This document shows positions 1 through 9,078 of a stretch of 64,000 nt of DNA, in pieces. The DNA lies in the NCBI RefSeq assembly GCF_000472925.1, contig NZ_AXAS01000021.1, positions 62,001 through 126,000 of the forward strand, read 5' to 3'. Origin of the DNA: Bradyrhizobium sp. Ec3.3. GTDB taxonomy: Bacteria; Pseudomonadota; Alphaproteobacteria; Rhizobiales; Xanthobacteraceae. The first letter of the stretch is position 1; every line of letters starts with the position of its first letter. Both the position numbers and the translations under genes were made by a program. The notes under the pieces are model-generated. The model worked only from the letters and a program-made list of their open reading frames with translations. It was not told the DNA's origin and searched no databases.

Positions 1-1554
1 GCTTTCACCGAACAGGAACGTGCCGCACTCGGCCTGCGTGGCCTTTTGCCGCCTTGCGTGCTGACGATGCAGGACCAGGCGGAGCGCGTGCTGATCAACT
101 TGCGCAATCTGCCGAGTGACCTTGAGAAGTATGTTGCGTTGAACGCGTTGCATGATCGCAACGAGGCGCTGTTCTTTCGCGTCGTCTGCGACAATATCGA
201 CGAGATCCAGCCGCTGATCTACACGCCGACGGTCGGGCTCGCCTGCCAGAAATACGGCCTGATCTTCCAGCGTCCGCGCGGCATGTTCATCTCTTCGCGC
301 GATCGCGGCCAGATCGCCGAGATTTTGAAGAACTGGCCTTATCCCGCCAAGTTGATCGTGGTGACCGATGGCGAACGGATTCTCGGCCTCGGCGATCTCG
401 GTGCCAACGGCATGGGCATCCCGGTCGGCAAGCTCTCGCTCTATTCGGCCTGTGCCGGCGTGCATCCGGAGCAGTGCCTGCCGATCGTGCTCGACGTCGG
501 CACCAACAATGAGGAGCTGCTGCGCGATCCCTATTATCTCGGTTTGCGCGAACGGCGCCTGACGGGCGAAGCCTATGACAGTTTCGTCGACGAGTTCATG
601 CAGGCTGCGCGCAAGACGTTTCCGGGCGTGCTGATCCAGTTCGAGGATTTTGCCAACCACGCCGCGTTCAAGCTGTTGCACAAATACCGGGATGAGGCCT
701 GCGTCTTCAACGACGACATCCAGGGCACGGCGGCGGTGGCGCTTGCCGGCCTGTTCTCGGCGCTGCGCGTCGGCGGCGGCAAGCTCAGGGACCAGCGCAT
801 CCTGTTCCTCGGCGCGGGCGAGGCCGCGACCGGCATCGCCGATCTCGTGGTCTCGGCGATGATGGCGGAGGGCGCCTCCGAAGCCGAAGCGCTGATGCGC
901 AACTGGCTGGTGGATTCCCGCGGCCTTGTCGTCAAGGGGCGGGCCGGCCTGTCCGGTCACAAGCTGCGCTACGCCCACGACCATGGGCAGATCGCCGACT
1001 TCCTCGCCGCGATCGAAACGCTGAAGCCGACCGCGATCATCGGCGTCGCGGCGGTCGGGGGCGCGTTCACGCCGGACGTGCTCAAGGCGATCGCGAAGCT
1101 CAACGCGCATCCGATCGTGTTCGCGCTCTCCAATCCCACCTCGAAGGCGGAGTGCTCGGCCGAGGACGCCTATCGCTACACCGAGGGCCGCGCGCTGTTC
1201 GCCTGCGGCAGTCCCTATGACCCGGTGACGCTCAACGGCAGAACGTTCGTCCCGCGCCAGGGCAACAACTCCTACATCTTCCCGGGCGTCGGCCTCGGCG
1301 TGATCGCCAGCCGGTCGCGCCTCGTGACCGACGAGATGTTCATGGCCGCCGCGCATTCGCTCGCTGATTGCGTCGGCAAGGACGATCTCGATCAGGGCAG
1401 CCTCTACCCGGCGCTGCCACGCATCCGCGAGGTCTCCGCCAAGATCGCCGCGGCGGTTGCGCAGGTCGCCTATCAACGCGGCCTTGCGGACGGGCCCGCG
1501 CCCAATGACGTGATGGGCCTCGTCCGGTCGCAGATGTACGAGCCGCATTACTGA
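1..1554 (+). CDS. maeA: NAD-dependent malic enzyme, 5' end outside the window
   Basis: Oxidative decarboxylation of malate to pyruvate in the cytoplasm. The reading frame is open from base 1, and the first codons (AFTEQERAALGLRGLLPP) match the start of the malic N-terminal domain, so only a short N-terminal piece is missing. Visible family motifs are the active-site stretch GLGDLGANGMGIPVGK, the metal-binding FEDFANHAAF and FNDDIQGTAAV, and the Rossmann glycine motif GAGEAATGIA. The gene ends with TGA at 1552-1554. It looks like the SfcA/MaeA-type enzyme; no phosphotransacetylase tail (as in rhizobial Dme) is present. The downstream BlaI gene is separated by about 135 bp and is probably independent. 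Confidence 0.93.
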   Translation, partial: AFTEQERAALGLRGLLPPCVLTMQDQAERVLINLRNLPSDLEKYVALNALHDRNEALFFRVVCDNIDEIQPLIYTPTVGLACQKYGLIFQRPRGMFISSRDRGQIAEILKNWPYPAKLIVVTDGERILGLGDLGANGMGIPVGKLSLYSACAGVHPEQCLPIVLDVGTNNEELLRDPYYLGLRERRLTGEAYDSFVDEFMQAARKTFPGVLIQFEDFANHAAFKLLHKYRDEACVFNDDIQGTAAVALAGLFSALRVGGGKLRDQRILFLGAGEAATGIADLVVSAMMAEGASEAEALMRNWLVDSRGLVVKGRAGLSGHKLRYAHDHGQIADFLAAIETLKPTAIIGVAAVGGAFTPDVLKAIAKLNAHPIVFALSNPTSKAECSAEDAYRYTEGRALFACGSPYDPVTLNGRTFVPRQGNNSYIFPGVGLGVIASRSRLVTDEMFMAAAHSLADCVGKDDLDQGSLYPALPRIREVSAKIAAAVAQVAYQRGLADGPAPNDVMGLVRSQMYEPHY

Positions 1555-1690
1555 CGGCTTCGCCCGCCCGCGCGGGCGGATCGGTCAGCACCCCGGCACT
1601 ATCTGAGGTGGAAACGCCGTTGCGCGGCGCGGCCGTATATGCGACGATCCGTAGCGTTACAAGAAACTTCCAGCCGCAAGGTCAGATACC

Positions 1691-2083
1691 ATGGACGATC
1701 GTTTGCCCGAACTGGGCGACCTCGAGCGCGAGGTCATGCAATTGGTTTGGGCTCATGGGCCGGTGACGGCCGAGGTCGTGCGTGAACGGTTGCCGCGCCG
1801 TCTCAAGGAGTCGACCGTCCGCACTGTCCTGCGCCGGCTGGAAGAAAAGGGCTACGCGCGGCACACTGTGGACGGACGCACCTATGTCTACCAGGCGGTC
1901 GAGCCCCGCGCACGCGTCGCCGCCAAGGCGGTCCAGCGCATCGTCGACTGGTTCTGCAACGGTTCGATCGAGGAGGTGCTGGTCGGCATGGTCGATAATG
2001 CGATGCTCGATCAGCAGCAGTTGCGCACGCTGGCTGACCAGGTGGCCAAAGCGAAAAAGGTGAGGGGAGTGAAGAAAGAATGA
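1691..2083 (+). CDS. BlaI/MecI/CopY-family transcriptional repressor
   Basis: A 130-residue winged-helix repressor of the penicillinase-repressor family. The N-terminus (LPELGDLEREVMQLVW) and the recognition-helix region (KESTVRTVLRRLEEKGY) are typical, followed by a dimerisation tail rich in hydrophobic heptads. Its stop overlaps the start of the M56 protease gene (ATGA at 2080-2083), the classical BlaI-BlaR1 arrangement in which the protease triggers loss of the repressor. A near-palindrome GTAGCGTTAC (1651-1660) lies just upstream and could be an autoregulatory operator, but it is not a textbook BlaI box. Function is certain at family level; the inducer is unknown. Confidence 0.92.
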   Translation: MDDRLPELGDLEREVMQLVWAHGPVTAEVVRERLPRRLKESTVRTVLRRLEEKGYARHTVDGRTYVYQAVEPRARVAAKAVQRIVDWFCNGSIEEVLVGMVDNAMLDQQQLRTLADQVAKAKKVRGVKKE

Positions 2084-4599
2084 TCGCAACTCTGGCAGAG
2101 GCGGCGCTGCGCTCCTTTGTACTGGGAGGCGTCGTCTGGTTTGGTCTTTATCTCTTTCGCGTGCGCAATCCGCACGTGCGCATGACTGCGTGGGTCGTCG
2201 TGCTGCTTGCCTCGCTCGCGATGCCGTTCGTGATGCATTGGCCGACGCTCACCATCACGCGCCTGCCGTTGCCGGTGGCAGCGCCGGACGATGTCTGGCC
2301 GGCTGAGGTACTGATCGGGGAGTCCTTGTCGCCCGTGCTGCCCGCCGACCACGGCGCAGCCCTGGCTTCGCCAGTGAAAATCCCCGCGCCGATCAACTGG
2401 TGGGGCATCGCCACGATCGTCTATGCCGGCATCGCTGGCGTCCTGCTGCTGCGGCTCCTCGTCGGCCTCTGGCTGACCTTTCGTCTGGCGCGGGCTGCGA
2501 AGCCGATGGGCGGCCCCCGGGTTGTCAATGCCGAGGTGCGCGTCAGCCGCGACGTCGGCGGTCCCGTCACTTTCGGATCGATCATTCTCGTGCCGCCGCA
2601 GTTTCTTGAATGGGATGCGCAAAAGCGGCTCGCCGTGCTCGCCCATGAGGGCGCGCATGTCGCCAATCGCGACTTCTACGTCCTGCTGCTCGCCTCACTT
2701 AACCGCGCCGTGTTCTGGTTCAGCCCATTCTCGTGGTGGCAGCTCGCGCATCTGGCGGAGCTTGCCGAGATCATCAGCGACGTTCAGGCGATCGAGGCGA
2801 TCGACGACAGGCTGTCCTACGCGGAGATCCTGCTCGACGTCGCAACTTCCGTGAAGCCGCGTCCGATGGAGCTGGCGATGGCCCGGGCATCGACGGTGCG
2901 CGCCCGCGTCGAGCGCATCATTGCAGCGGCGGCGATGCCCGCTGCGGTCGGCTGGCGCAAGCGCGTCTGGATCGCGGCCATGATCGTGCCGGCCGTGATC
3001 GTCTCGACCGGCATGATCGCCTATCGCACGCCGGAGGCGAGCCCGGCCGTGGAGGAGGCCGGCGAGACGGGCAGCGGGCAGCACTATCGCGCGTTCGTCA
3101 ATTTCTACGCGCTTGGCCCGACGTCGGTGTTAGCCATCTTCCGCGACGGCGATGAATTGTTCGGGCAGTGGGCCGGGCAGCGCAAGCTGCGACTGACGGT
3201 GCAGGATGGCATGGCGTCCTATGTCGCCTCGTTCGGCAACATCGCGTTTCCGGTCGATGCGGAGCGCCGGTCCTCGGAGCTGATGATGCGGGTGAACGGT
3301 CGCGACGTCCGAGCCACCCGCCTCGCCGAGATGCCGGCTCCGGCCGTCGATCCTGCCTCGCTCGACCAGTATGTCGGCTGGTACAAGGTCGCCTTCAACC
3401 GCGTGCTGACCGTCAAGCGCGATGGCAATCGGCTGCTGGCGCACGAAACCGGCCGGCCCGCCTTTGCCCTGATGGCCGAAGGCGCCGACGCGTTCTCGAT
3501 CAGGGGCGACGATCTCGTGGTCTTCCTGCGCGACGATCAGGCCCAGGTGGCGCGGGTCCTCCTGCACAGCGCGGCGTCGGGCCCGCGCCTGGCGGGACGC
3601 ATCGATGCGGCCGTCGCAGGCAGCATCGAGGCCGACTTCCTGCGGCGGATCGCGGAAGTTCCGGAGCGGTTCAGGGACCAGGTCCCGGCGCCGGGCAGCA
3701 AGGAGATGATCCTCCGCGGCATCGAAGATTTGCGTCGCGGTACGCCCAACTACGACGCCATGAGCGCGCCGCTGGCCGCCAAGATCCATCGGCAGGCCGG
3801 TGAATTACACGCGACGTTCCTGGCGCTGGGCGCGGTGGAATCGATCTTCTTCCGCGGCGTCGGCCCCGGCGGATACGACATCTATGGCGCGAAGTTCGAG
3901 AACGGCACGGCTGAGTTTCGCCTGCTGATCGACCCGGACGGCAAGACTGGCGACGTGACCTTCCGTCCCGACGGCAACGACGAACTCGGCGGCATCGTCG
4001 CCTGTTCGGAACAAGCCGCCGTTCGCGGCCAGGCCAGCAGCTCGCCGATCAGGATCATGTTCTACAACGACACCGGCGACGACATTCAGGTCTTCAACCT
4101 GGATACGGACGGCAATCGGCGAATGCAGACAACCATCGGCAGCAGCATGACGTCGTCCTTCCTCACCACAGTCAAAAGTCCCTGGGTGATTGCCGACCGG
4201 TCGGGACAATGTCGCGAGGTCCTGCTGCCGGGACGGCAGACGCGCTTCTACAACGTCGACGCGCCGCATCCCGGTGCGCGGCTGGGGCGCGCGACCCGGC
4301 GGAGCATGCCGATCGCCAACGGCGAGGAGATGCTGCGGCAGTACATCGAGGGAGTCGGCAAGGGCCGTCCGGACTATGACCACATGACCACGGAGGTTGC
4401 CGAGCTGACGCGTCAGCAGCTTCCGTTCGACCAGGCGATCCTGACGCGGCTCGGTGCGCTGCGCGCGATGTCGTTCCGCGGCGTCACCGCGCTCGACAGC
4501 GACATCTACATCGCCCAGTTCGCCAACGGCTCGGCGGAATGGCGGATCGGGGTCAAGAACGGCACCATCACGAAAATCGCGCTGGGGCCAAATTTCTAG
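2080..4599 (+). CDS. M56-family (BlaR1-like) membrane metalloprotease with a duplicated extracytoplasmic domain
   Basis: An 839-residue protein. Residues 1-310 form the BlaR1/MecR1 metalloprotease part: several membrane segments, the zinc motif HEGAH followed by VANRD, and a downstream acidic helix (LAELAEIISD). Instead of the usual C-terminal penicillin-binding sensor, residues 340-839 form a long unfamiliar region. I see no SxxK/KTG set there. Two stretches repeat each other: one around 545-640 and one around 745-839, both with LR..IE....G.P.YD.M, later FRGV and DIY.A.F.NG.AE. Translationally coupled to the BlaI gene and followed after 52 bp by a serine hydrolase. It probably senses an envelope ligand and cleaves BlaI, but the ligand need not be a beta-lactam. 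Confidence 0.85.
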   Translation: MIATLAEAALRSFVLGGVVWFGLYLFRVRNPHVRMTAWVVVLLASLAMPFVMHWPTLTITRLPLPVAAPDDVWPAEVLIGESLSPVLPADHGAALASPVKIPAPINWWGIATIVYAGIAGVLLLRLLVGLWLTFRLARAAKPMGGPRVVNAEVRVSRDVGGPVTFGSIILVPPQFLEWDAQKRLAVLAHEGAHVANRDFYVLLLASLNRAVFWFSPFSWWQLAHLAELAEIISDVQAIEAIDDRLSYAEILLDVATSVKPRPMELAMARASTVRARVERIIAAAAMPAAVGWRKRVWIAAMIVPAVIVSTGMIAYRTPEASPAVEEAGETGSGQHYRAFVNFYALGPTSVLAIFRDGDELFGQWAGQRKLRLTVQDGMASYVASFGNIAFPVDAERRSSELMMRVNGRDVRATRLAEMPAPAVDPASLDQYVGWYKVAFNRVLTVKRDGNRLLAHETGRPAFALMAEGADAFSIRGDDLVVFLRDDQAQVARVLLHSAASGPRLAGRIDAAVAGSIEADFLRRIAEVPERFRDQVPAPGSKEMILRGIEDLRRGTPNYDAMSAPLAAKIHRQAGELHATFLALGAVESIFFRGVGPGGYDIYGAKFENGTAEFRLLIDPDGKTGDVTFRPDGNDELGGIVACSEQAAVRGQASSSPIRIMFYNDTGDDIQVFNLDTDGNRRMQTTIGSSMTSSFLTTVKSPWVIADRSGQCREVLLPGRQTRFYNVDAPHPGARLGRATRRSMPIANGEEMLRQYIEGVGKGRPDYDHMTTEVAELTRQQLPFDQAILTRLGALRAMSFRGVTALDSDIYIAQFANGSAEWRIGVKNGTITKIALGPNF

Positions 4600-4651
4600 G
4601 AACGCACGCAAGCGAGCTGCGCGGCTGCAAAAGGCGCAACGAGAACATCAA

Positions 4652-5809
4652 ATGAGACGGCGCCAATTTGTTTCACTTCTCGGTGGAGCTGCGCTGGTGC
4701 CGATCACCACGTTGCCGGTGTATCCGGACCCGCCCGACGACTCCGGTATTCCGGCCGCGCGAGACGACGGCTGGCCCGTCGCGGCCGTCAATGAGGACAA
4801 GCTTGTCGACAGCGCTGCACTGCGCAGGATGGCCGATCGCCTCGCGGCCCCCGGCACGGCCAATGTGCACGGCATTCTGGTCGCACGCAGTGGCCGGCTG
4901 GTGTTCGAGCGGTACTTCAAGGGCACCGACGAAATCAACAACCGCCAGGTGGAAAACGTCACCTTCGATGCCGATACACTGCACAACGTGAAATCGGTTT
5001 CAAAGAGTGTCGCGTCACTCGCCGTCGGGATCGCAATCGATCGCGGGATCATCGGCGGCGTCAATGAACCCATCTTCAGTTTCTTTCCCGAGTTGGCCGA
5101 TTTGCGTTCCCCCGAGAAGGAAGGCATCCGGCTGTCGCACCTGCTCACCATGTCTTTGGGTCTGAAGTGGGTGGAAGCGATTCCGAGCAACGAGGACGAC
5201 AACGACGAGGTGCGCATGCATACGGCGCCAGATCCTTGTCGCTACGTCCTCAGTCTTCCGGTGACGGCTCTGCCAGGACGGGAATTCTTCTACAACACCG
5301 GCGCGCTTACGCTCCTGTCGGCCATCATGCGCAAGTCCACTGGACGCCCCCTCGACGAGTTTGCGCGTGAGGCTTTGTTCGAGCCGATGGGCATCACCCG
5401 CCTCGCGTGGGCCCGGGTCAAGGGGGATAGCGATGCCGGAGGGGGATTGCGCTTGCGGCCACGCGATATGGCAAAAATCGGCCAGCTCGTCCTCGCGGGC
5501 GGCCGGTGGAACGGTCGCCAGATAGTGTCGAAGGCATGGATCGACGCCTCGATGACACCGCAGCTGAAAGCCACGGGCCCCTTTTTCTACGGCTATCTCT
5601 GGTGGCTGGGTCGCACCCAGATCAATGGGCGCGAGGTCCACTGGGTTGGTGCGCTCGGTCGAGGCGGGCAGTCGATCCGCATCGTCCCGGAGCTCGATCT
5701 CGTCGTCGTGGTGACCGCGGGTTACTACCAGGACTACAGCCCGCAAGCGTTTCAATTGCAGTACGGCGTTTTCAGGGATGTCTTGCGGGCGATTTCGCCT
5801 ACGGGCTGA
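4652..5809 (+). CDS. Serine hydrolase, class C beta-lactamase / penicillin-binding-protein fold
   Basis: A 385-residue secreted hydrolase. It starts MRRRQFVSLLGGAAL, a short twin-arginine-like signal. The ATG at 4652 is preferred over in-frame upstream codons that would run back into the M56 gene. Motif 1 SxxK is SVSK within HNVKSVSKSV; motif 2 YxN-like is YNT in REFFYNTGAL; a C-terminal GRGGQSIRIVPELD block occupies the place of motif 3. The family includes esterases, D-aminopeptidases and beta-lactamases, so antibiotic hydrolysis cannot be assumed. Its position 52 bp behind the BlaI/M56 pair suggests shared transcription, either as effector or as the regulated output. Confidence 0.85.
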   Translation: MRRRQFVSLLGGAALVPITTLPVYPDPPDDSGIPAARDDGWPVAAVNEDKLVDSAALRRMADRLAAPGTANVHGILVARSGRLVFERYFKGTDEINNRQVENVTFDADTLHNVKSVSKSVASLAVGIAIDRGIIGGVNEPIFSFFPELADLRSPEKEGIRLSHLLTMSLGLKWVEAIPSNEDDNDEVRMHTAPDPCRYVLSLPVTALPGREFFYNTGALTLLSAIMRKSTGRPLDEFAREALFEPMGITRLAWARVKGDSDAGGGLRLRPRDMAKIGQLVLAGGRWNGRQIVSKAWIDASMTPQLKATGPFFYGYLWWLGRTQINGREVHWVGALGRGGQSIRIVPELDLVVVVTAGYYQDYSPQAFQLQYGVFRDVLRAISPTG

Positions 5810-5888
5810 ACGCCTTGATTTGCGGCACGAGGCTGATGAGCACCCGTCGCGGACCGCTCAATCGGAGCTTGCAGCCGACAAGCGCAAG

Positions 5889-5905
5889 TGCTACGATTTG
5901 TAGCA
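5889..5905. promoter_or_regulatory. Inverted repeat TGCTAC-N5-GTAGCA, possible operator
   Basis: A perfect 6-bp inverted repeat with a 5-bp spacer, 73 bp upstream of the DUF1800 gene start and followed by ATTACAACG. The TAC...GTA half-sites recall BlaI-type operators, though the spacer is one base longer than usual. It could be an operator for the BlaI homologue at 1691 or for another dimeric regulator; this is inference only. Confidence 0.3.
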
Positions 5906-5977
5906 TTACAACGTGTCATGGTCGACCGAACCGGCTTGGTGCGATGGTTCGGTTGGCTGACATATCGGGCACCCGCC

Positions 5978-7462
5978 ATGAGCAATTCTACAAAGGCTGA
6001 AGCCGTGCTGGCGCTCCATCGCTTCGGCATGGGGCCGCGACCGGGGTCGATTGCCGCGATCGAGGCCGACCCGCGCGCAGCGCTGATCGCCGAGCTCGAC
6101 CGGCCCCTGCGACTGGCAGACGCAGCGAGCCTTCCCTCCAGCGCCAAGGCCTACCGCACGGTAGCGGACGCCAATGCCAAGCGTGCGGCGCGAGCCAAGC
6201 AGGAAGCCAAGAAGCAGCAGATGGCCGCGGCTCCCGTCATGGCCGATGGCCAGGACGCAAGCCAAGGAAACAACCAGACGCGAAAGCCAGGACAGACTCA
6301 AGGGCAGGGTCAGGGCGCGGAAACCGCCGAGATGGCGGCCAAGAAGGCCGCCGACGCCGTTCCCGATCCGGGGCGGCCGATCTATCTCGAGGAGGCGAAG
6401 GTGCGCACGGAGGCGGCGCTGGCTGCGGAGATCGGCTTTGCCGAGCGGCTGGTGTGGTTCTGGTCGAACCACTTCTGCATCTCCGCAAACAAGATCCAGA
6501 GCATGTCGGGTGCCTATGAGCGCGAGGCCATTCGTCCGCACGTGCTCGGCCGTTTCAACGATCTGTTGCAGGCGGCCGAAAGCCACCCCGCGATGCTGTT
6601 CTATCTCGACAATCTCGGCTCGATGGGCGCGAACTCGATCGCTGGCATCAACCGCAGCCGCGGCCTGAACGAGAATTTTGCGCGCGAGATCATGGAGCTG
6701 CACACGCTCGGTGTGCGCAGCGGCTATACGCAGGATGATGTCATCAGCTTCGCCAACGTGCTGACGGGCTGGACCCTGATTCCGCCCGGCAACGATCCCG
6801 AGCGAGGCGGTGAATTCAGCTTCAACCCGCGGCTCCACGAGCCCGGCGGGCAGACCGTGCTCGGCAAGCTCTACGACCAGGAGGGAGTGGAGCAGGGGCG
6901 CGCCGTGCTGCGCGACCTCGCGGCTCATCCCGCGACCGCGACACATGTCGCGACCAAGCTCGCGCGCCACTTCATTGCGGAGACGCCGCCGCCGTCACTG
7001 GTCGAGCAAATGGCGAAGACGTTTCGTGAGACCGACGGCGACCTCAAGGAGGTTGCGAAAACGATGGTGTCCGCGCCCGAGGCGTGGAGCGAGCCGCCGT
7101 CCAAGCTCAAGCGTCCCGGCGAATGGGTCGTCGGCATGGTGCGCGCGACTGGCATCACGCAGGCCGATCCGACGCGCTTCACGGGAGGGCAAGAGCTGCT
7201 CGGCGAGGCGCTGTGGCGGCCGCCGGCGCCGAAGGGCTATCCCGATGACGAAGCGAGCTGGATCGACGGCGTGGGCCGGCGGCTCGACATTGCCAACAAT
7301 TTCGCCGAGCGCGTCGCGGGCCAGGCCGATCCGCAGGACATCATCGAGACCGTTTTCGCATCAACGGTCTCGCCAGAGGTGAAACAGGCGGTCAATCGCG
7401 CCGAGAGCCGGCAGCAGGCGCTCGCGCTCCTGTTCATGTCGGCGGACTTCCAGAGGAGGTGA
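5978..7462 (+). CDS. DUF1800 domain-containing protein
   Basis: A 494-residue protein of the DUF1800 family. The ATG at 5978 (MSNSTKAEAVLALHRFGMG) is chosen because the family starts close to the LHRFGFG-like motif; the frame is open 90 bp further upstream. Features are the LHRFGMGP start, a low-complexity Q/G/K-rich insertion around residues 95-120, then the conserved LVWFWSNHF and GLNENFAREIMELHTLGV blocks and a late LTGWT element. The gene overlaps the following DUF1501 gene region (RBS AGAGGAGG lies in its last codons). DUF1800 and DUF1501 genes are nearly always paired; the biochemical role is unknown, with secretion or cell-surface roles suggested for the pair. Confidence 0.88.
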   Translation: MSNSTKAEAVLALHRFGMGPRPGSIAAIEADPRAALIAELDRPLRLADAASLPSSAKAYRTVADANAKRAARAKQEAKKQQMAAAPVMADGQDASQGNNQTRKPGQTQGQGQGAETAEMAAKKAADAVPDPGRPIYLEEAKVRTEAALAAEIGFAERLVWFWSNHFCISANKIQSMSGAYEREAIRPHVLGRFNDLLQAAESHPAMLFYLDNLGSMGANSIAGINRSRGLNENFAREIMELHTLGVRSGYTQDDVISFANVLTGWTLIPPGNDPERGGEFSFNPRLHEPGGQTVLGKLYDQEGVEQGRAVLRDLAAHPATATHVATKLARHFIAETPPPSLVEQMAKTFRETDGDLKEVAKTMVSAPEAWSEPPSKLKRPGEWVVGMVRATGITQADPTRFTGGQELLGEALWRPPAPKGYPDDEASWIDGVGRRLDIANNFAERVAGQADPQDIIETVFASTVSPEVKQAVNRAESRQQALALLFMSADFQRR

Positions 7463-7464
7463 GC

Positions 7465-8721
7465 ATGAGCTTCGCCAACCACCTGCCGACACGGCGTGAG
7501 CTGCTGATCGGCTCGGGCGCGCTGTTTGCGTGGAGCCAGATGCCGAAGCTCGCTCGCGCAGAAGGGCGCGATCCGCGGCTGCTCGTCATCATCCTGAGGG
7601 GCGCCCTTGACGGTCTCGGCGCGGTCGCGCCCGTGGGCGATCCCGACTGGATCTCCTTGCGTGGCGAGCGCGCACTGGTGCTGGACGGCAAGACGCCGGC
7701 GCTGCCGCTCGATTCCTTCTTCGCGCTCAATCCGGCGATGCCCAATCTGCATCGGCTGTACAAGAGCCAGCAGGCGCTGATCGTGCACGCCACGGCGACG
7801 CCCTATCGCGAGCGCTCGCATTTCGACGGCCAGGACGTGCTCGAGAGCGGGATTGCAAAGCCCGGCGCGATCGGCTCCGGCTGGCTCAACCGGTCGCTGG
7901 CCGCGCTGGAATCGGGCGGTCGCGTCGATCCACGCGGCAGCCGTGCGCTCGGCGTCGGTGCGGTGACGCCGCTGGTGGTGCGCGGCTCGGCACCCGTGAT
8001 GTCATGGGTGCCGCAAAAGCTTCTGTCGGCGAGCGAGGACACGCAGAACCGCCTGCTCGATCTCTATCAGCACACCGATCCGAAGCTCGCCGCCGTGCTC
8101 CAGGCGCGCATGAAGCTTGCCTCGCTCGGAGGCCCTGCGGGCATGGGCGATCCGATGTCGGAGGATCCTACGCTGATGCCGCCGGGCATTGCGCGCGTGC
8201 GCGCCTACTTCGCCGAGGCCGCCGGTACCGCCGCGCGCTATCTTGCCAGGCCGGACGGCCCGCGCGTTGGCGCCATGGGCTTCGTCGGTTGGGATACGCA
8301 CATCGCCGAAGGCGCGGCTTCGGGGCAGCTGTTCAACCTGCTTGGCGCGCTCGACGGTGCGCTCGCCTCGATCGAGACCAACATGGGCGAGGCCTGGCAC
8401 GACACCGTCGTTGCCGTCGTCACCGAGTTCGGTCGCACCGCGCGGATCAACGGCACGGAGGGAACGGACCATGGCACCGGCACGGTCGCATTCCTCACCG
8501 GCGGTGCATTGAAGGGCGGCCGCGTGATCGCGGACTGGCCGGGATTGAAGCCGGCACAGCTGTTCGAGGATCGCGACCTGAAGCCGACGACGGATCTGCG
8601 CGCCGTGCTGAAGGGGCTGCTGCGCGATCATCTGCGTGTCGAGGACACCGTGCTTGCCAGCACCGTGTTCCCCGACAGCGCCGATGTCGCGCCGATGAGT
8701 GGACTTGTCGGTAGCGGATGA
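7465..8721 (+). CDS. DUF1501 domain-containing protein, Tat-exported candidate
   Basis: A 418-residue member of the DUF1501 (sulfatase-like fold) family. The ATG at 7465 sits 5 nt behind the strong RBS AGGAGG (7454-7459) and is preferred over the GTG at 7459 that overlaps the stop of the previous gene. The N-terminus reads SFANHLPTRRELLIGSG, a twin-arginine-type signal. Recognisable blocks are LLVIILRGALDGL, HFDGQDVLESG, GFVGWDTH, VVAVVTEFGRT and DHGTGTVAFLTGG. It is translationally coupled to the DUF1800 gene. The exact substrate is unknown. Confidence 0.88.
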   Translation: MSFANHLPTRRELLIGSGALFAWSQMPKLARAEGRDPRLLVIILRGALDGLGAVAPVGDPDWISLRGERALVLDGKTPALPLDSFFALNPAMPNLHRLYKSQQALIVHATATPYRERSHFDGQDVLESGIAKPGAIGSGWLNRSLAALESGGRVDPRGSRALGVGAVTPLVVRGSAPVMSWVPQKLLSASEDTQNRLLDLYQHTDPKLAAVLQARMKLASLGGPAGMGDPMSEDPTLMPPGIARVRAYFAEAAGTAARYLARPDGPRVGAMGFVGWDTHIAEGAASGQLFNLLGALDGALASIETNMGEAWHDTVVAVVTEFGRTARINGTEGTDHGTGTVAFLTGGALKGGRVIADWPGLKPAQLFEDRDLKPTTDLRAVLKGLLRDHLRVEDTVLASTVFPDSADVAPMSGLVGSG

Positions 8722-9078
8722 AGCGAGACGCGCGAGATGCGCGGAATCACGATTGGGATCGTCATGTGCTTTCTGACCCAACGGGAGATCGAGTTTCGAC
8801 CGGCCTGCAACGGCGATGGCGGAAGCTTTATTGGCGTGAGCTCGCGCGGCTTCTCACGGAGAGCGCGGCGCGCGAGGCGCACGCCGTTTTGTGGCGAGAG
8901 TCCCACGGCTGACGCGCCCTGACCGGACGCGCTGTGTCTCGCTTCGAGACGCATGAGGAACTGTGGTGGAATCGCAACAGCTTGCGCGAAACCGCAGCGG
9001 CCGCAGGGCGGCTCCTTTTCCGACAAGGTTCTGCCTCCATTGAGCGCCGGACTAGGGGCAGGTCGGAGGCGCGCAATC
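8722..9078. other. Intergenic stretch without a supported gene
   Basis: About 357 bp between the DUF1501 gene and the RlpA-like gene. Short frames occur on both strands (for example 8737-8922 on +), but none has a convincing start, RBS or family resemblance, and they are arginine-rich shadows of GC-rich DNA. The promoter of the RlpA-like gene should lie in its right half. Confidence 0.5.

Noticed and set aside
4454..4651. Upstream extension of the serine hydrolase
   Set aside because: Overlaps the end of the M56 gene and would bury the signal peptide.
8737..8922. Short + frame with SSRGFSRRARRARR
   Set aside because: Arg-rich, no RBS, no known relative.
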